This document shows, piece after piece, positions 35,780-44,065 of a DNA stretch of 64,000 bases. Positions within the stretch are counted from its first letter, which is position 1; every line of letters starts with the position of its first letter. A program made the translations under genes and the position numbers. The notes under the pieces are model-generated. The model saw nothing but the letters and a program-made list of their open reading frames with translations, did no database searches and was not told the DNA's origin. The DNA is from Vibrio aerogenes (GTDB lineage Bacteria > Pseudomonadota > Gammaproteobacteria > Enterobacterales > Vibrionaceae), in the NCBI RefSeq assembly GCF_024346755.1, contig NZ_AP024861.1, forward strand, positions 1,116,001-1,180,000. The letters are read 5' to 3'.

Positions 35780-36900
35780 GCCAAACCAGCAATGATCTCC
35801 GGGGCTATGTTGGAAAAATACCAGTGAGAAATCTGTGGCTGTTGATGCTTTATGCATCTGAGACGAGATTTCTTATTCCTCAGTTATCCAGTGATGAAAT
35901 ATCTGTTGATAATCCTGCAAATCTTATTGCAGAAGTATTGTGTGATTTGGTTAAACATCGGCTTAAGAAGAATTTATCCTCTGCTTTTGTCACTTCGGAA
36001 CGGGAAGTTAACCGGGTTCGGGGCCGGATTCATTTGTTGAAGTCCGAACGCCGGATGTCATTGGCGAAAGGGAAAATTGTTTGTTCGTTTGATGAGTTGA
36101 CTCTGGATTCAGAGCGTAATCGTTATATTCGTTCTGCATTAGATCGTTTGGTTTTGATGGCAGATAATAAACAGCTTTCCATGAAATGCCACTATCTTTC
36201 CCGTAGGTTTCAGGATATGGGAGTTAATGGTGTTGTTTCTCATGGTTATCGACCCAGTCGACAGGGATTTGCCAGACATGAGAGTGATGATCGTGAGGTG
36301 TTGGAAGTCGCAGAACTTGCTCACGATATGCATTTGTTAAGTGAATCCTTGGGAACCCAATTTCTCCCTTCACCTGATAAGCAGAGAAATTGGGTATATC
36401 GGATTTTTGAGAAAGCAGTTGGTGGATTTTATAAACTGAGATTATCCGAGAATGGATGGAACGTAAGAACAGGAACGAAATTAGATTGGAATATCTCCGC
36501 AGGAACAACTCCGGGAATAGAATTGATGCCAGCCATGAAGCTGGACATATTATTGGAAAATAAATCCCTTCAGAGACGTATAATCATTGATACCAAGTTT
36601 ACAAATATCCTAAATAAAAATCAGTTTGGGAGCCAAAAGTTCAAAAGTTTGAATATTTATCAACTCTATAGCTATTTACTTTCTCAAGAGAAAAAAGAAG
36701 ATAACTTATCATTATCTTCGTCCGGAATGTTGCTGTACCCATCAATTGGGGAATCATACGATGAGTTTGTAACAATGCAAGGGCATGATATCCGTTTTTG
36801 TACTGTTGATTTAAGTGAGAAAAGCGAGCTGATTATTGAGCGTCTATTACAGTTAGTACCTAACAGTACAAAACAAATTCCCCCTCCGAACCACCCATGA
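35776..36900 (+). CDS. mcrC: McrC-like nuclease subunit
   Basis: 374 residues. The N-terminal half, beginning IPVRNLWLLMLYA, is the McrC finger and McrB-stimulating region; conserved ERNRYIRSALDRL follows. The C-terminal half has the nuclease core MKLDILLENK then RIIIDTKF, a PD-(D/E)xK pattern (Asp, Asp and Lys). With McrB it cuts foreign DNA carrying modified bases. It starts in the mcrB stop (ATGA) and its own stop overlaps the next gene in the same way. Confidence 0.9.
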   Translation: MSQTSNDLRGYVGKIPVRNLWLLMLYASETRFLIPQLSSDEISVDNPANLIAEVLCDLVKHRLKKNLSSAFVTSEREVNRVRGRIHLLKSERRMSLAKGKIVCSFDELTLDSERNRYIRSALDRLVLMADNKQLSMKCHYLSRRFQDMGVNGVVSHGYRPSRQGFARHESDDREVLEVAELAHDMHLLSESLGTQFLPSPDKQRNWVYRIFEKAVGGFYKLRLSENGWNVRTGTKLDWNISAGTTPGIELMPAMKLDILLENKSLQRRIIIDTKFTNILNKNQFGSQKFKSLNIYQLYSYLLSQEKKEDNLSLSSSGMLLYPSIGESYDEFVTMQGHDIRFCTVDLSEKSELIIERLLQLVPNSTKQIPPPNHP

Positions 36901-38024
36901 CCCTCACCCACTACACCGATAAATTCAGTAACCTGAATATGAACACCAAAGACGGCCATAAAAGTCCGCATAAAGTATGTATGCTGCTGGCCGTGATGGA
37001 GTTGATCGAGTTTGGGGTGATCACAACCAACCGGATTGAGTTTGATGCACAACTCAAATCGGCTTTTACGTCTTATTTCAATCAGCGGCGGCGTGACAAA
37101 GACAGAGATACACCCGAGAATCCGTTTTATCATCTGAAAAGCGAAGGTTTCTGGCATCTGGCTTATCAACCCGGTGTGGACCCGGCAGCGGTCACTGGCT
37201 ATTCGAAGAAGAATGTCTCTCATGCCTTTCTTGATGATGAGCTGTTTGCTTTTATGCAAAGCCCGATTACCCGCAATGATCTGAAAGATGCCCTGAATCA
37301 GAACTTGTCCGGTTTAGCCTTCTTGTATCGACAGTGGCTGGTGGATACGGGCCACCTGCCCGAAACCGTTGAGCAGTATGGCCGGGTGGTTGAACATGAT
37401 TTGCCTCTGTGGTTACAACAACAGGAATTAACCGATGTGCCGGTGCTGGAAATCAAGTCTTTCCGGGCTTTTCATGAACTGGCGATGAAAATCAATCAGA
37501 CACAGAAATCTCAGGTGAATGACTCCCATTCGTACGGCGTGTTTTCGGCAGTGATTCACTCTTATCTCGGTTTCTTGAAAGACTTCACACAGGTAGAGCT
37601 TCAGCAGGATGTCAGTCAGATTATGGGGGATCAGCATCTGAATGAAACAGAAAAAGAAATTCTGGTTAACACCCGCATGGGGCAGGGGACTTACCGCAGG
37701 CAATTGATCGACCTGTGGCAGGGGTGTGCTGTTACCGGCTATCGTAATACACAAATGCTGGTGGCTTCCCACATCAAACCCTGGCGGAAATCAACCCCGG
37801 ATGAAAAACTTGATAAGTACAACGGCCTGTTGCTGTTAGCCAATCTCGACAAAGCCTTTGACCGCGGTTTTATCACCTTCGATTTACACGGCAAAATCAT
37901 GATTGCCGGTTGTCTGGCATCTCCGCAAGTGTTGGGTATTCATGAAGAGATGTCCGTGGCTCTACTGCCGGAGCACCAGAAGTATCTTGGTTTTCACCGC
38001 GGGGAGTTGTTTAAAGGGCGTTGA
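36897..38024 (+). CDS. HNH-type endonuclease in the mcrBC operon
   Basis: 375 residues. The C-terminal about 140 residues are an HNH_2-type nuclease: YRRQLIDLWQGCAVTGYRNTQMLVASHIKPW gives the His, with NGLLLLANLDKAFDRGFITFD after it. The N-terminal domain (HKVCMLLAVMELIE, then FWHLAYQ) is helical and found in similar restriction proteins. It overlaps mcrC by 4 bases (ATGA), so three genes form one operon. It may add a second cutting activity, or set the modified base recognised; this is inference. A terminator-like hairpin follows at 38031. Confidence 0.85.
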   Translation: MTLTHYTDKFSNLNMNTKDGHKSPHKVCMLLAVMELIEFGVITTNRIEFDAQLKSAFTSYFNQRRRDKDRDTPENPFYHLKSEGFWHLAYQPGVDPAAVTGYSKKNVSHAFLDDELFAFMQSPITRNDLKDALNQNLSGLAFLYRQWLVDTGHLPETVEQYGRVVEHDLPLWLQQQELTDVPVLEIKSFRAFHELAMKINQTQKSQVNDSHSYGVFSAVIHSYLGFLKDFTQVELQQDVSQIMGDQHLNETEKEILVNTRMGQGTYRRQLIDLWQGCAVTGYRNTQMLVASHIKPWRKSTPDEKLDKYNGLLLLANLDKAFDRGFITFDLHGKIMIAGCLASPQVLGIHEEMSVALLPEHQKYLGFHRGELFKGR

Positions 38025-38030
38025 GACATC

Positions 38031-38058
38031 AAAAAGGGACGTTTCATTTCGCCCCTTT
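38031..38058. terminator. Possible bidirectional terminator between convergent genes
   Basis: AAAGGG-a-CG and CG-c-CCCTTT pair as a stem with one mismatch, flanked by an A-run and a T-run. It lies between the HNH nuclease stop and the opposite-strand gene ending at 38089. Confidence 0.5.
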
Positions 38059-38088
38059 GACATCATATCTATTAGAATCACGTTTGTT

Positions 38089-38376
38089 CTATGGACGGAT
38101 AATCTCCGTGATATAGGCTTTTTCGCCGACGGGCTTGGTGATGTAAACCATCGCAGGTTCATTCTGAGCACCAGGATAGACGACTTTAGAATTACAGAAA
38201 AACTGGTAATTCATTCCTGCAATGACCTGAGAGGCAACAGCGACAGGCGAATAGACAACGCCCCGCAATCCACTGAGTGCTTCAACAAATGAAAGTTGCG
38301 CCATCTCATCGATTTCAGATGTGAATTCTGACCATCCGCCAACAACCGTAGTTGCTTGTTCTAGTGTTTCTGACAT
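38089..38376 (-). CDS. Cystatin-like small protein
   Basis: 95 residues with AAGGAGAA before the ATG. A GGWSEF opening and a QVIAG motif followed by NYQFFCNSKVV match the Gly near the N-terminus and the QxVxG hairpin that cystatins use to block papain-like cysteine proteases. No signal peptide is visible, so it would act in the cytoplasm or be released by another route. Similar small proteins occur in vibrios, but I do not know a tested function. Inhibition of a protease is inference. Confidence 0.6.
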   Translation of the reverse strand: MSETLEQATTVVGGWSEFTSEIDEMAQLSFVEALSGLRGVVYSPVAVASQVIAGMNYQFFCNSKVVYPGAQNEPAMVYITKPVGEKAYITEIIRP

Positions 38377-38607
38377 TGTGAGTTCTCCTTGGTTTTCGGG
38401 GCCGGAAATGACCAGCGCCGTGTTGTTTCAGAAACTTTAGCGGGCCGGGATGAGAGTGTCAGTATCAGTTCGGTATCAGTTCAGTCTCAGCATCTATTCA
38501 CAGGCCCGGTCCGGACTGATTTCACTTTGTCATATTCTCAGGCTGGGAAAACTAAACAAATCCGCTATGATATTTCCCCTGACTTCCGAACAAAAAGAGT
38601 TTCCACG

Positions 38608-38835
38608 ATGGTAAAGAAAGGAACGTCAAAAAAAAACCTTGAGATTGATATGGAAACCCTGCGGGCGATGAGTGACGGTGAGCCGAAAATGTATGAAAAC
38701 GGCGTTGAACTACACCAACATGCGCCGCAAACGCTGGAAAGCTTTTATCAGCGGGTTAAAACACTGGCACAGGAAAACAAGTGCAAACGTAATATGTACC
38801 AGTTATTCAAGACCTGTTATGAGGCATATCTTTAG
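38608..38835 (+). CDS. Hypothetical small protein
   Basis: 75 residues if started at the ATG at 38608; the open frame extends 73 codons upstream without a clear ribosome site. It is charged, rich in Lys and Glu, with helices likely in LESFYQRVKTLAQENKCKRNMYQLFKTCYEAYL. I recognise no family. The start is uncertain and the reality of the gene is moderate. It is followed within 4 bases by the R3 hairpin, which often follows real genes here. Confidence 0.4.
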   Translation: MVKKGTSKKNLEIDMETLRAMSDGEPKMYENGVELHQHAPQTLESFYQRVKTLAQENKCKRNMYQLFKTCYEAYL

Positions 38836-39196
38836 AGCTTTTGACCACCTGTGAGCTTTTTGAATATGGGTGGTCAAAAGGTGTTTGTAGCGCCTGTTCC
38901 AATAGCAATTGGATCAGGTGTGGTTCGCACCAGCCTTCACTGATTCCCTGAGCAATCTCACAGCTAGTGATGAAAATCAGGTGTTGCTCAGGTATGAAAT
39001 AGTCAGACATAGTTCTCATTGATTGTTTTTCCTGAATGCGCTGGTGAAATCGCAGCTTTAATATCCGGCATTATTTATCGCAAATTCAGAGTGTTATTAT
39101 GAAACCTGATGATTTCCGTATGCCAGTCTTCTGTTTTATTTTTCACGGAACCCGAAATGTGTTATGCTTGGGTCATAACTTGGTTTGGAGAAGCCG
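38836..39196. promoter_or_regulatory. Gene-free stretch: R3 copy 2, R5 copy B and the tumEA promoter
   Basis: About 360 bases. 38839-38879 is the R3 palindrome. Near 38932 a CCTTCACTGATTCC string recurs from 23010. 39045-39110 (R5) resembles the higBA upstream region. 39161-39179 contains GTTATG and CATAAC arms about a TATGCT -10-like motif, a plausible operator for autoregulation of the toxin-antitoxin pair that follows. Confidence 0.55.
38839..38879. repeat. Palindromic dispersed repeat, copy 2
   Basis: Arms TTTTGACCA and TGGTCAAAA at the same spacing as 19519-19559, with GTGAGCTTTTTGA shared in the loop. It directly follows the small gene ending at 38835. Confidence 0.7.
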
Positions 39197-39553
39197 GTGA
39201 AGGGTTTAGATGTCTTGCTAAGTATGCATGGCATACACGTTCACCGGGATGATGGTTACTGGTGGAAAATCGAGGTATGGACGGTTCCGCCAACGAAAGA
39301 GCGGCCTCATGGCATTCGTTACAATATGACTCTGCACAATCAATTTAATAAAAGAGTGTTTGGTCTCGATAATGCACATGCGGTGAAAGCGCCTAAGCGT
39401 CATCAATCTCGTGGCAAAGGATATGAGTATGACCATTTACATCAGTCTGCAATTGATCAGGGAACACGTTATGAGTTTTCGGATTGTTATGCTTTATTGC
39501 AAGACTTTTTCTCCGGAATTGATGCAACGATAGAAGCAATTGAGAGGAAATAG
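39197..39553 (+). CDS. tumE: TumE-like toxin
   Basis: 118 residues from the GTG at 39197, chosen because GGAG lies 7-8 bases upstream (a TTG at 39185 is in frame). The fold-defining segments WWKIEVWTVPPTKERPHGIRYNMTLHNQFNKRVFGLDNAHAVKAP and the later YEFSDCYALLQDFFSGI match DUF6516/TumE proteins: a strand with VxW, then FGxDNxHxxKAPxRH. These are toxins paired with HTH antitoxins. One base separates it from the next gene. Confidence 0.75.
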   Translation: MKGLDVLLSMHGIHVHRDDGYWWKIEVWTVPPTKERPHGIRYNMTLHNQFNKRVFGLDNAHAVKAPKRHQSRGKGYEYDHLHQSAIDQGTRYEFSDCYALLQDFFSGIDATIEAIERK

Positions 39554-39554
39554 C

Positions 39555-39956
39555 ATGAAAGCAAAAATCGGTATTATGTCGGAATCACTGATTCGTTTCC
39601 GGTTACTGGCCATTGCACAGGGTAAATATGTTCCGGAGCCGGATGAGCCAAAAATTTGGTATACATCAGTGAATGCTGTTTCTCAGGTTTTAAGACCTGA
39701 GAATATAGAATTGCTCCGGTTGATTGATGCAGAAAAACCAGCCAGCTTAACTCAATTAGCCACACTGTCCGGGCGGGAAAAATCCAATTTATCCAATACC
39801 CTGAAAGCGTTGAGTGAGAAAGGGTTTGTCCGGATGGAGCAGTCAACAGGGCGTACATTAAAGCCCGTCGCACTGTTTACTGATTTTGAGATTATGACGG
39901 ATTCAGCACTTGAACAGAAATTACGGCAGCTGATGACAGATAAGCCCGCAGCTTAA
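39555..39956 (+). CDS. tumA: TumA-like wHTH antitoxin
   Basis: 133 residues from the ATG at 39555 after GAGAGGAAATAG. A winged helix (LIDAEKPASLTQLATLSGREKSNLSNTLKALSEKGFVRM) of MarR-like type forms the DNA-binding core, as in the antitoxins adjacent to TumE. It is the likely neutraliser and repressor. A possible terminator follows. Confidence 0.78.
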   Translation: MKAKIGIMSESLIRFRLLAIAQGKYVPEPDEPKIWYTSVNAVSQVLRPENIELLRLIDAEKPASLTQLATLSGREKSNLSNTLKALSEKGFVRMEQSTGRTLKPVALFTDFEIMTDSALEQKLRQLMTDKPAA

Positions 39957-39976
39957 ACATTCCTCCCTGAATGTTT
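39955..39976 (+). terminator. Terminator-like hairpin after tumA
   Basis: AAACATTC and GAATGTTT are exact 8-base arms with a 6-base loop, followed by CCCCTTTT. Confidence 0.55.
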
Positions 39977-39983
39977 CCCCTTT

Positions 39984-40137
39984 TCTTTTCAGAAAGCGAA
40001 TACCCGATTCAAATAAACAAAGAAACAAAGGGCTAACCATCGCGACGACTTGAAGCTTTTCAGGACTGGAATCCTTAAAGCTTATCCTGACCTGCGCACT
40101 TTGAAGCTCACTGAAAGGAATTTTTGGTCTGTTTTAA
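39984..40137. repeat. Dispersed repeat R4, copy B
   Basis: About 150 bases similar along their length to 25552-25709, same orientation. Shared strings include TTCAAATAAACAAA, TTGAAGCTTTTCAGGAC, ATCCTGACC and GGAATTTTTGGTC. The pair brackets a 14.4-kb segment with the restriction genes and tumEA. Confidence 0.75.
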
Positions 40138-40172
40138 AGTGGCTGTCCCCACAGCAACGTGGTGGTTCAGCG

Positions 40173-40559
40173 CTAATCAACGGCTGTGAATCGTTGCTCA
40201 TTACCGGACAGCTCTGCTTTATGTTCTGTCATCCATCGGGCAAGAGAATCCAGGGTCGGTTTTAATGTCTTTCCCAATTTTGTGATCTGATATTCGACTC
40301 TTGGCGGCATCTCGGGGTAGACAGTTCTTGTGACCAGCCCCAGAGCCTCAAATGATCGTAGCTGTTTGGTTAACTCTTTCTGAGTGATGGAGCCGATGGC
40401 TCTTTGCAAAGCGCCAAAACGAATCACATCATCAGTCACAATGAGCCGGTACAAGATTGGAATTGCCCATTTACCTGAAATGATACTGACAAAATCAACC
40501 ATTGGGCAGCCAGAGCCGGATTTTACAGAAATATCTGTACTTTTCTCTTTAGTATCCAT
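40173..40559 (-). CDS. HxlR-family transcription regulator
   Basis: 128 residues with an HxlR-type winged helix: CPMVDFVSIISGKWAIPILYRLI, then RFGALQRAIGSITQKELTKQLRSFEALGLVTRTVYPEMPPRVEYQIT. The N-terminal Cys in GCPM is conserved in this family and can act as a redox or electrophile sensor. It is transcribed away from the next dehydrogenase and probably regulates it. Confidence 0.87.
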   Translation of the reverse strand: MDTKEKSTDISVKSGSGCPMVDFVSIISGKWAIPILYRLIVTDDVIRFGALQRAIGSITQKELTKQLRSFEALGLVTRTVYPEMPPRVEYQITKLGKTLKPTLDSLARWMTEHKAELSGNEQRFTAVD

Positions 40560-40638
40560 TTGGTACCTACTTTATTATTGATACTTTTGTGTTTGATAAT
40601 GAGTGTTTTCCAGTTAAATCACAAGAGAGGAAATACGA

Positions 40639-41391
40639 ATGTCACAAAGAATGTTCAATAAATATGCATTGATTACCGGTGGAACTGGTGGAATTGGGCT
40701 GGAGACAGCACATCAGTTTCAGGAAGAGGGAGCAAAAGTCATTGTCACCGGACGAAGTTCAAAGGGTATAGAACATGCCAGACAGCGATTAACAGACGCT
40801 GCTGTATTTATCAAAAATGATGCCTCTGATTTGGCTCAGCAAAGAGAGCTGGCTGCCAGTCTTATTTGCCGGATACCCCGGTTAGATGTGTTATATATCA
40901 ATGCCGGAGATGTGACACATCAACCACTTGAAGCCTGGGATGAGGCGGGCTTTGATCAAGTGATGGCAACCAACTTAAAAGGTCCGTTTTTCTTGATTCA
41001 GTCTTTATTGCCTCTGCTGTCGGACTCAGCATCAATTATTTTATGTGGTACGGTTTCTGCTCATATTGGTTTAGCCCAGAGTAGTGTGTATGCAGCCAGT
41101 AAAGCGGGTTTAATTTCTTTAGCGCGAACATTATCCGGAGAACTCAAACACCGGGGCATTCGGGTAAACGCATTGAGTCCGGGGCCGACACAGACCGATG
41201 CATTTGATAAATTTGGTTTACCGGAAGCTGAAAAAAATGAATTAATAGAACAGGTGAAAGATCTTGTTCCGTTAAACCGGATGGGGAAACCAACGGAACT
41301 GGCAAAAGCCGCTGTATTTATGGCTTCAGATGAGTCCTCATATATGTTGGGTTCTGAGTTGTTGATTGATGGTGGCGTCGGAAATCTGTAA
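40639..41391 (+). CDS. Short-chain dehydrogenase/reductase (SDR)
   Basis: 250 residues. Classical SDR layout: TGGTGGIG cofactor motif, NAGD (for NNAG), catalytic Ser in GTVSA, YAASK with catalytic Tyr and Lys, then NALSPGPTQTD. A DGG end is typical. It uses NAD(P)H to reduce or oxidise an unknown carbonyl substrate. GAGAGGAAA precedes the ATG. Divergent from the HxlR regulator, a common regulator-enzyme pairing. Confidence 0.9.
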   Translation: MSQRMFNKYALITGGTGGIGLETAHQFQEEGAKVIVTGRSSKGIEHARQRLTDAAVFIKNDASDLAQQRELAASLICRIPRLDVLYINAGDVTHQPLEAWDEAGFDQVMATNLKGPFFLIQSLLPLLSDSASIILCGTVSAHIGLAQSSVYAASKAGLISLARTLSGELKHRGIRVNALSPGPTQTDAFDKFGLPEAEKNELIEQVKDLVPLNRMGKPTELAKAAVFMASDESSYMLGSELLIDGGVGNL

Positions 41392-41465
41392 TTAAATTTA
41401 GCTGTGCACTTTAATGAATTTACTGTTTATGCATTTACCGGATTCGATGAGGGTTGTTCCGTCCA

Positions 41466-41563
41466 TTATCGCCATGGACGGCGATAAAAAGCGTTCTGGA
41501 ACCCCTCGTTCCCACGGTCTCCGTGGGAATGCATACCAAGCAGCGCAGGGATGCGCTGCTTGG
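41466..41563. repeat. Cluster of three palindromes between convergent genes
   Basis: TTATCGCC...GGCGATAA (41466-41487), TTCCCACGG...CCGTGGGAA (41509-41529) and CCAAGCAGCGCA...TGCGCTGCTTGG (41536-41563). The middle one resembles the widely scattered TTCCCACG...CGTGGGAA REP-like repeat of gammaproteobacteria. They likely serve as a shared terminator region or REP cluster. Confidence 0.7.
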
Positions 41564-41599
41564 ATCAACAAGATTTGATGCCACATCAAGTGCCATACT

Positions 41600-42565
41600 T
41601 CAAATCCGATCCGTAAGACTGAGCAACGTGTCCTCCACTGCCTGTGCCAGCGGTGTATGCGGTTCTGTGCCTAATAACTCAATCAGTCGCCGGTTACGCA
41701 TTTGTGCGCTATGGCGCCACAAATACCGAACTTCGCTGATTTCCCGCATGGTCTGACTGAAAGGGGACAGTAACCGGAATAACCACCAGGGAAAGGGTTT
41801 AATGCCGGGTTGATTACCGCTGTGTTTTGCCATCAGTTTACCAATGAGATGCACCATGTCTGTCCCGCTGATATCCTGATGGCCTGCCATATGAATATTT
41901 TCAAACGGTTTTAACTGAGTGCGGATTTCCAGCAAGCGAACGATCGTTTCTGCCACATCCGGCAGATAAGACCACTGATGACTGATACCGGGCATTGCCG
42001 GATTCAGCAGCGTTTTAGCCGGGTTGCGGCTGGCAAGCAGTCCCTGAGAAAACCAGTTATTGCCCGCATCCGGGCCAAAAAAATCCCCGGCCCGGACGAC
42101 GATGACCGGGTTGCCTTGTTTTGCGCAGGTTTTTAAGCGTTGCTCCATTTGCACCCTGAGCTGCCCTTTACGGGTATTTGGGTGTTGTGGGGTATCTTCG
42201 TCAATCACCGGGAAGGCATCCGGACCATAGTTATACAATGTGCCGGGTAAGACAATCGTTGCCCCGGCCTGCTTTGCGGCCTGAATGGTATTTTCAAGCA
42301 TTGGCAGCACCAGTCTGTCCCAGTTTTTGTAACCGGGTGGGTTGACGGCGTGAATGATAGCGGAACATCCCCTCGCAGCCTTGCAGACATCCCCGCATTT
42401 CATTGCATCGCCGGTGATGGGGTGAATATTGTCTGAAGGGATTGATGGTTGATTTTCCCGGCGGGCGAAGGCGTTGACCTGCCAACCTGATTCAAGCATT
42501 TGCCGGGTGACAGCCTGTCCGATGCCGCCATTTGCGCCCACGACTAGTGCGGTTTTCTGTGTCAT
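41600..42565 (-). CDS. NAD(P)-dependent epimerase/dehydratase-like protein
   Basis: 321 residues from the ATG at 42565, 8 bases after GGAGGAA (the ATG at 42571 is too close). An extended SDR with the VVGANGGIGQ nucleotide motif near the N-terminus, then YNYGPDAF in place of the usual YxxxK helix start, and RAGDFFGPDAGNNW. Such proteins act on nucleotide sugars or unknown small molecules; the catalytic Lys of the classical family is not clear. It is divergent from a LysR regulator. Confidence 0.8.
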   Translation of the reverse strand: MTQKTALVVGANGGIGQAVTRQMLESGWQVNAFARRENQPSIPSDNIHPITGDAMKCGDVCKAARGCSAIIHAVNPPGYKNWDRLVLPMLENTIQAAKQAGATIVLPGTLYNYGPDAFPVIDEDTPQHPNTRKGQLRVQMEQRLKTCAKQGNPVIVVRAGDFFGPDAGNNWFSQGLLASRNPAKTLLNPAMPGISHQWSYLPDVAETIVRLLEIRTQLKPFENIHMAGHQDISGTDMVHLIGKLMAKHSGNQPGIKPFPWWLFRLLSPFSQTMREISEVRYLWRHSAQMRNRRLIELLGTEPHTPLAQAVEDTLLSLTDRI

Positions 42566-42662
42566 GGTCATTTCCTCCGTTTGTGTGAAACACGCTCTAG
42601 TCTAAGCACGGCGTCAGTAAAATAAAATTGACTAAAATAATGGTTCTGCTATACAAAAATGT

Positions 42663-43565
42663 ATGACTAATGAAATTAACTGGGAACTCTATCGTTCCTT
42701 TCTTTGGGTGATACAGGAAGGATCTTTATCCGCTGCTGCCCGAGCCTCGGGGGTGACTCAGCCGACGATTGGCCGGCATATTGCTGCACTGGAAAAAGCA
42801 TTCAACCGCACGCTGTTTATCCGTTCGCAGGGCGGGCTGGTTCCGACCCGTGAGGCGTTGGTATTGCGACCGCATGCTGAAGCGATGGCGAACTCGGCCG
42901 CCGCACTGTCGCGGGCGGCCTCTGTTGACGAACAGCAGTTGAAAGGCGTGGTACGGGTGACAGCCAGCGATGTGATTGGGGTTGAGGTTTTGCCGCCGGT
43001 GCTGGCAGCTTTGCGGAAAGATTATCCGGGCGTGGTGGTTGAGCTGACTCTGTCCGATCGGGTACATGATCTGTTGTTGCATGAAGCGGATATTGCGGTG
43101 CGGATGGTTCGTCCGCAGCAGCTTCAGCTGATTTGCCGCTCGGCGGGCTGTATCGGGTTAGGCTTTTATGCCAGTCATGACTATATTGCCCGTCATGGCA
43201 TGCCGGCTTCAGAAGAGGAGCTACAACAGCACAGCTTCATTGGTTATGATCAACCAACGGCATTTATCCGCAATACGCTGAAGCAGTTTCCTCAGCTTGA
43301 AGTGCCTGAATTTCATCTCAAAACAGACAGTAACGTTGCGCAACTGGCAATGATTCGGGCTGGTGCCGGGATTGGTATTTGTCAGACACCTTTAGCCCGG
43401 CAATCCCGGTTGGTGGCTATCCTGCCAGAGCATTTTTCTATGCACATGGAGGCCTGGATTACCATGCATGAAAACCTGCGACAGAATCAGATCTGCCGGG
43501 TGGTCTTTGATGCGCTGGCTGAAGGCGTCGGGGCTTATTGCCGGCAGGGCATCGTTACAGAGTGA
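42663..43565 (+). CDS. LysR-family transcription regulator
   Basis: 300 residues. N-terminal winged HTH: SLSAAARASGVTQPTIGRHIAALEKAFNRTLFIRSQGGLVPT, then a substrate-binding effector domain from about residue 90. The position next to the divergent epimerase-like gene, with about 95 bases between, suggests it regulates that gene. The ribosome site is poor and the ATG at 42663 may be leaderless-like. Confidence 0.9.
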   Translation: MTNEINWELYRSFLWVIQEGSLSAAARASGVTQPTIGRHIAALEKAFNRTLFIRSQGGLVPTREALVLRPHAEAMANSAAALSRAASVDEQQLKGVVRVTASDVIGVEVLPPVLAALRKDYPGVVVELTLSDRVHDLLLHEADIAVRMVRPQQLQLICRSAGCIGLGFYASHDYIARHGMPASEEELQQHSFIGYDQPTAFIRNTLKQFPQLEVPEFHLKTDSNVAQLAMIRAGAGIGICQTPLARQSRLVAILPEHFSMHMEAWITMHENLRQNQICRVVFDALAEGVGAYCRQGIVTE

Positions 43566-43598
43566 TACCCATATATGGGTATCAACCCGTTCCGGACT

Positions 43599-43952
43599 TT
43601 AATCCATTCCGGCACCGATTGTTGCCCGGACCGGAATACCGGTGGGGTCAAAGTTATCGAGACAATATACATTGATTCCGTAAAAGTCCGGCGTAACCCG
43701 CTTGCGGTGAAACGGATAAATACCGCAGGTCCTGCAAAAGTAATGATGGGCGGTATGGGTGTGAAACTGATATTCAGTCAGTTGCTCTTGTCCGGAGATG
43801 AGTTTGAATTTTGATTCATGAACCTTCACCATCAGTGCGTTCTTTTTGCGACAAATGGAACAGTCACAAGTTGTGAGTTCAGGAAAATCAGTGGTGATAT
43901 GAAAAGTAATTTGGCCGCAGTGACATGAACCTGTATAAGTTTTTTCTTCCAT
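43599..43952 (-). CDS. GFA/CENP-V family zinc protein
   Basis: 117 residues from the ATG at 43952, where GGGATG lies about 9 bases upstream (ATGs at 43958 and 43961 are too close to it). Zinc ligands occur as CHCG, CDCSICRK and CRTCG, the full set of the glutathione-dependent formaldehyde-activating (GFA) family. The family name is historical; many members have no shown link to formaldehyde. It is a single-gene unit. Confidence 0.85.
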   Translation of the reverse strand: MEEKTYTGSCHCGQITFHITTDFPELTTCDCSICRKKNALMVKVHESKFKLISGQEQLTEYQFHTHTAHHYFCRTCGIYPFHRKRVTPDFYGINVYCLDNFDPTGIPVRATIGAGMD

Positions 43953-44065
43953 AGTCATCATCCCTTTATTCCAGCTCGGTTTTCTGCTGAGATGGTAACT
44001 ATAAACATATAGATATAAGTCAACAAAATATTTTTCAATGCTCAGTCAATCAAAGGAAAGCAACA

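Noticed and set aside
20334..40172. Prophage
   Set aside because: No integrase, terminase, capsid or tail genes; the region fits a defence and toxin-antitoxin island better.
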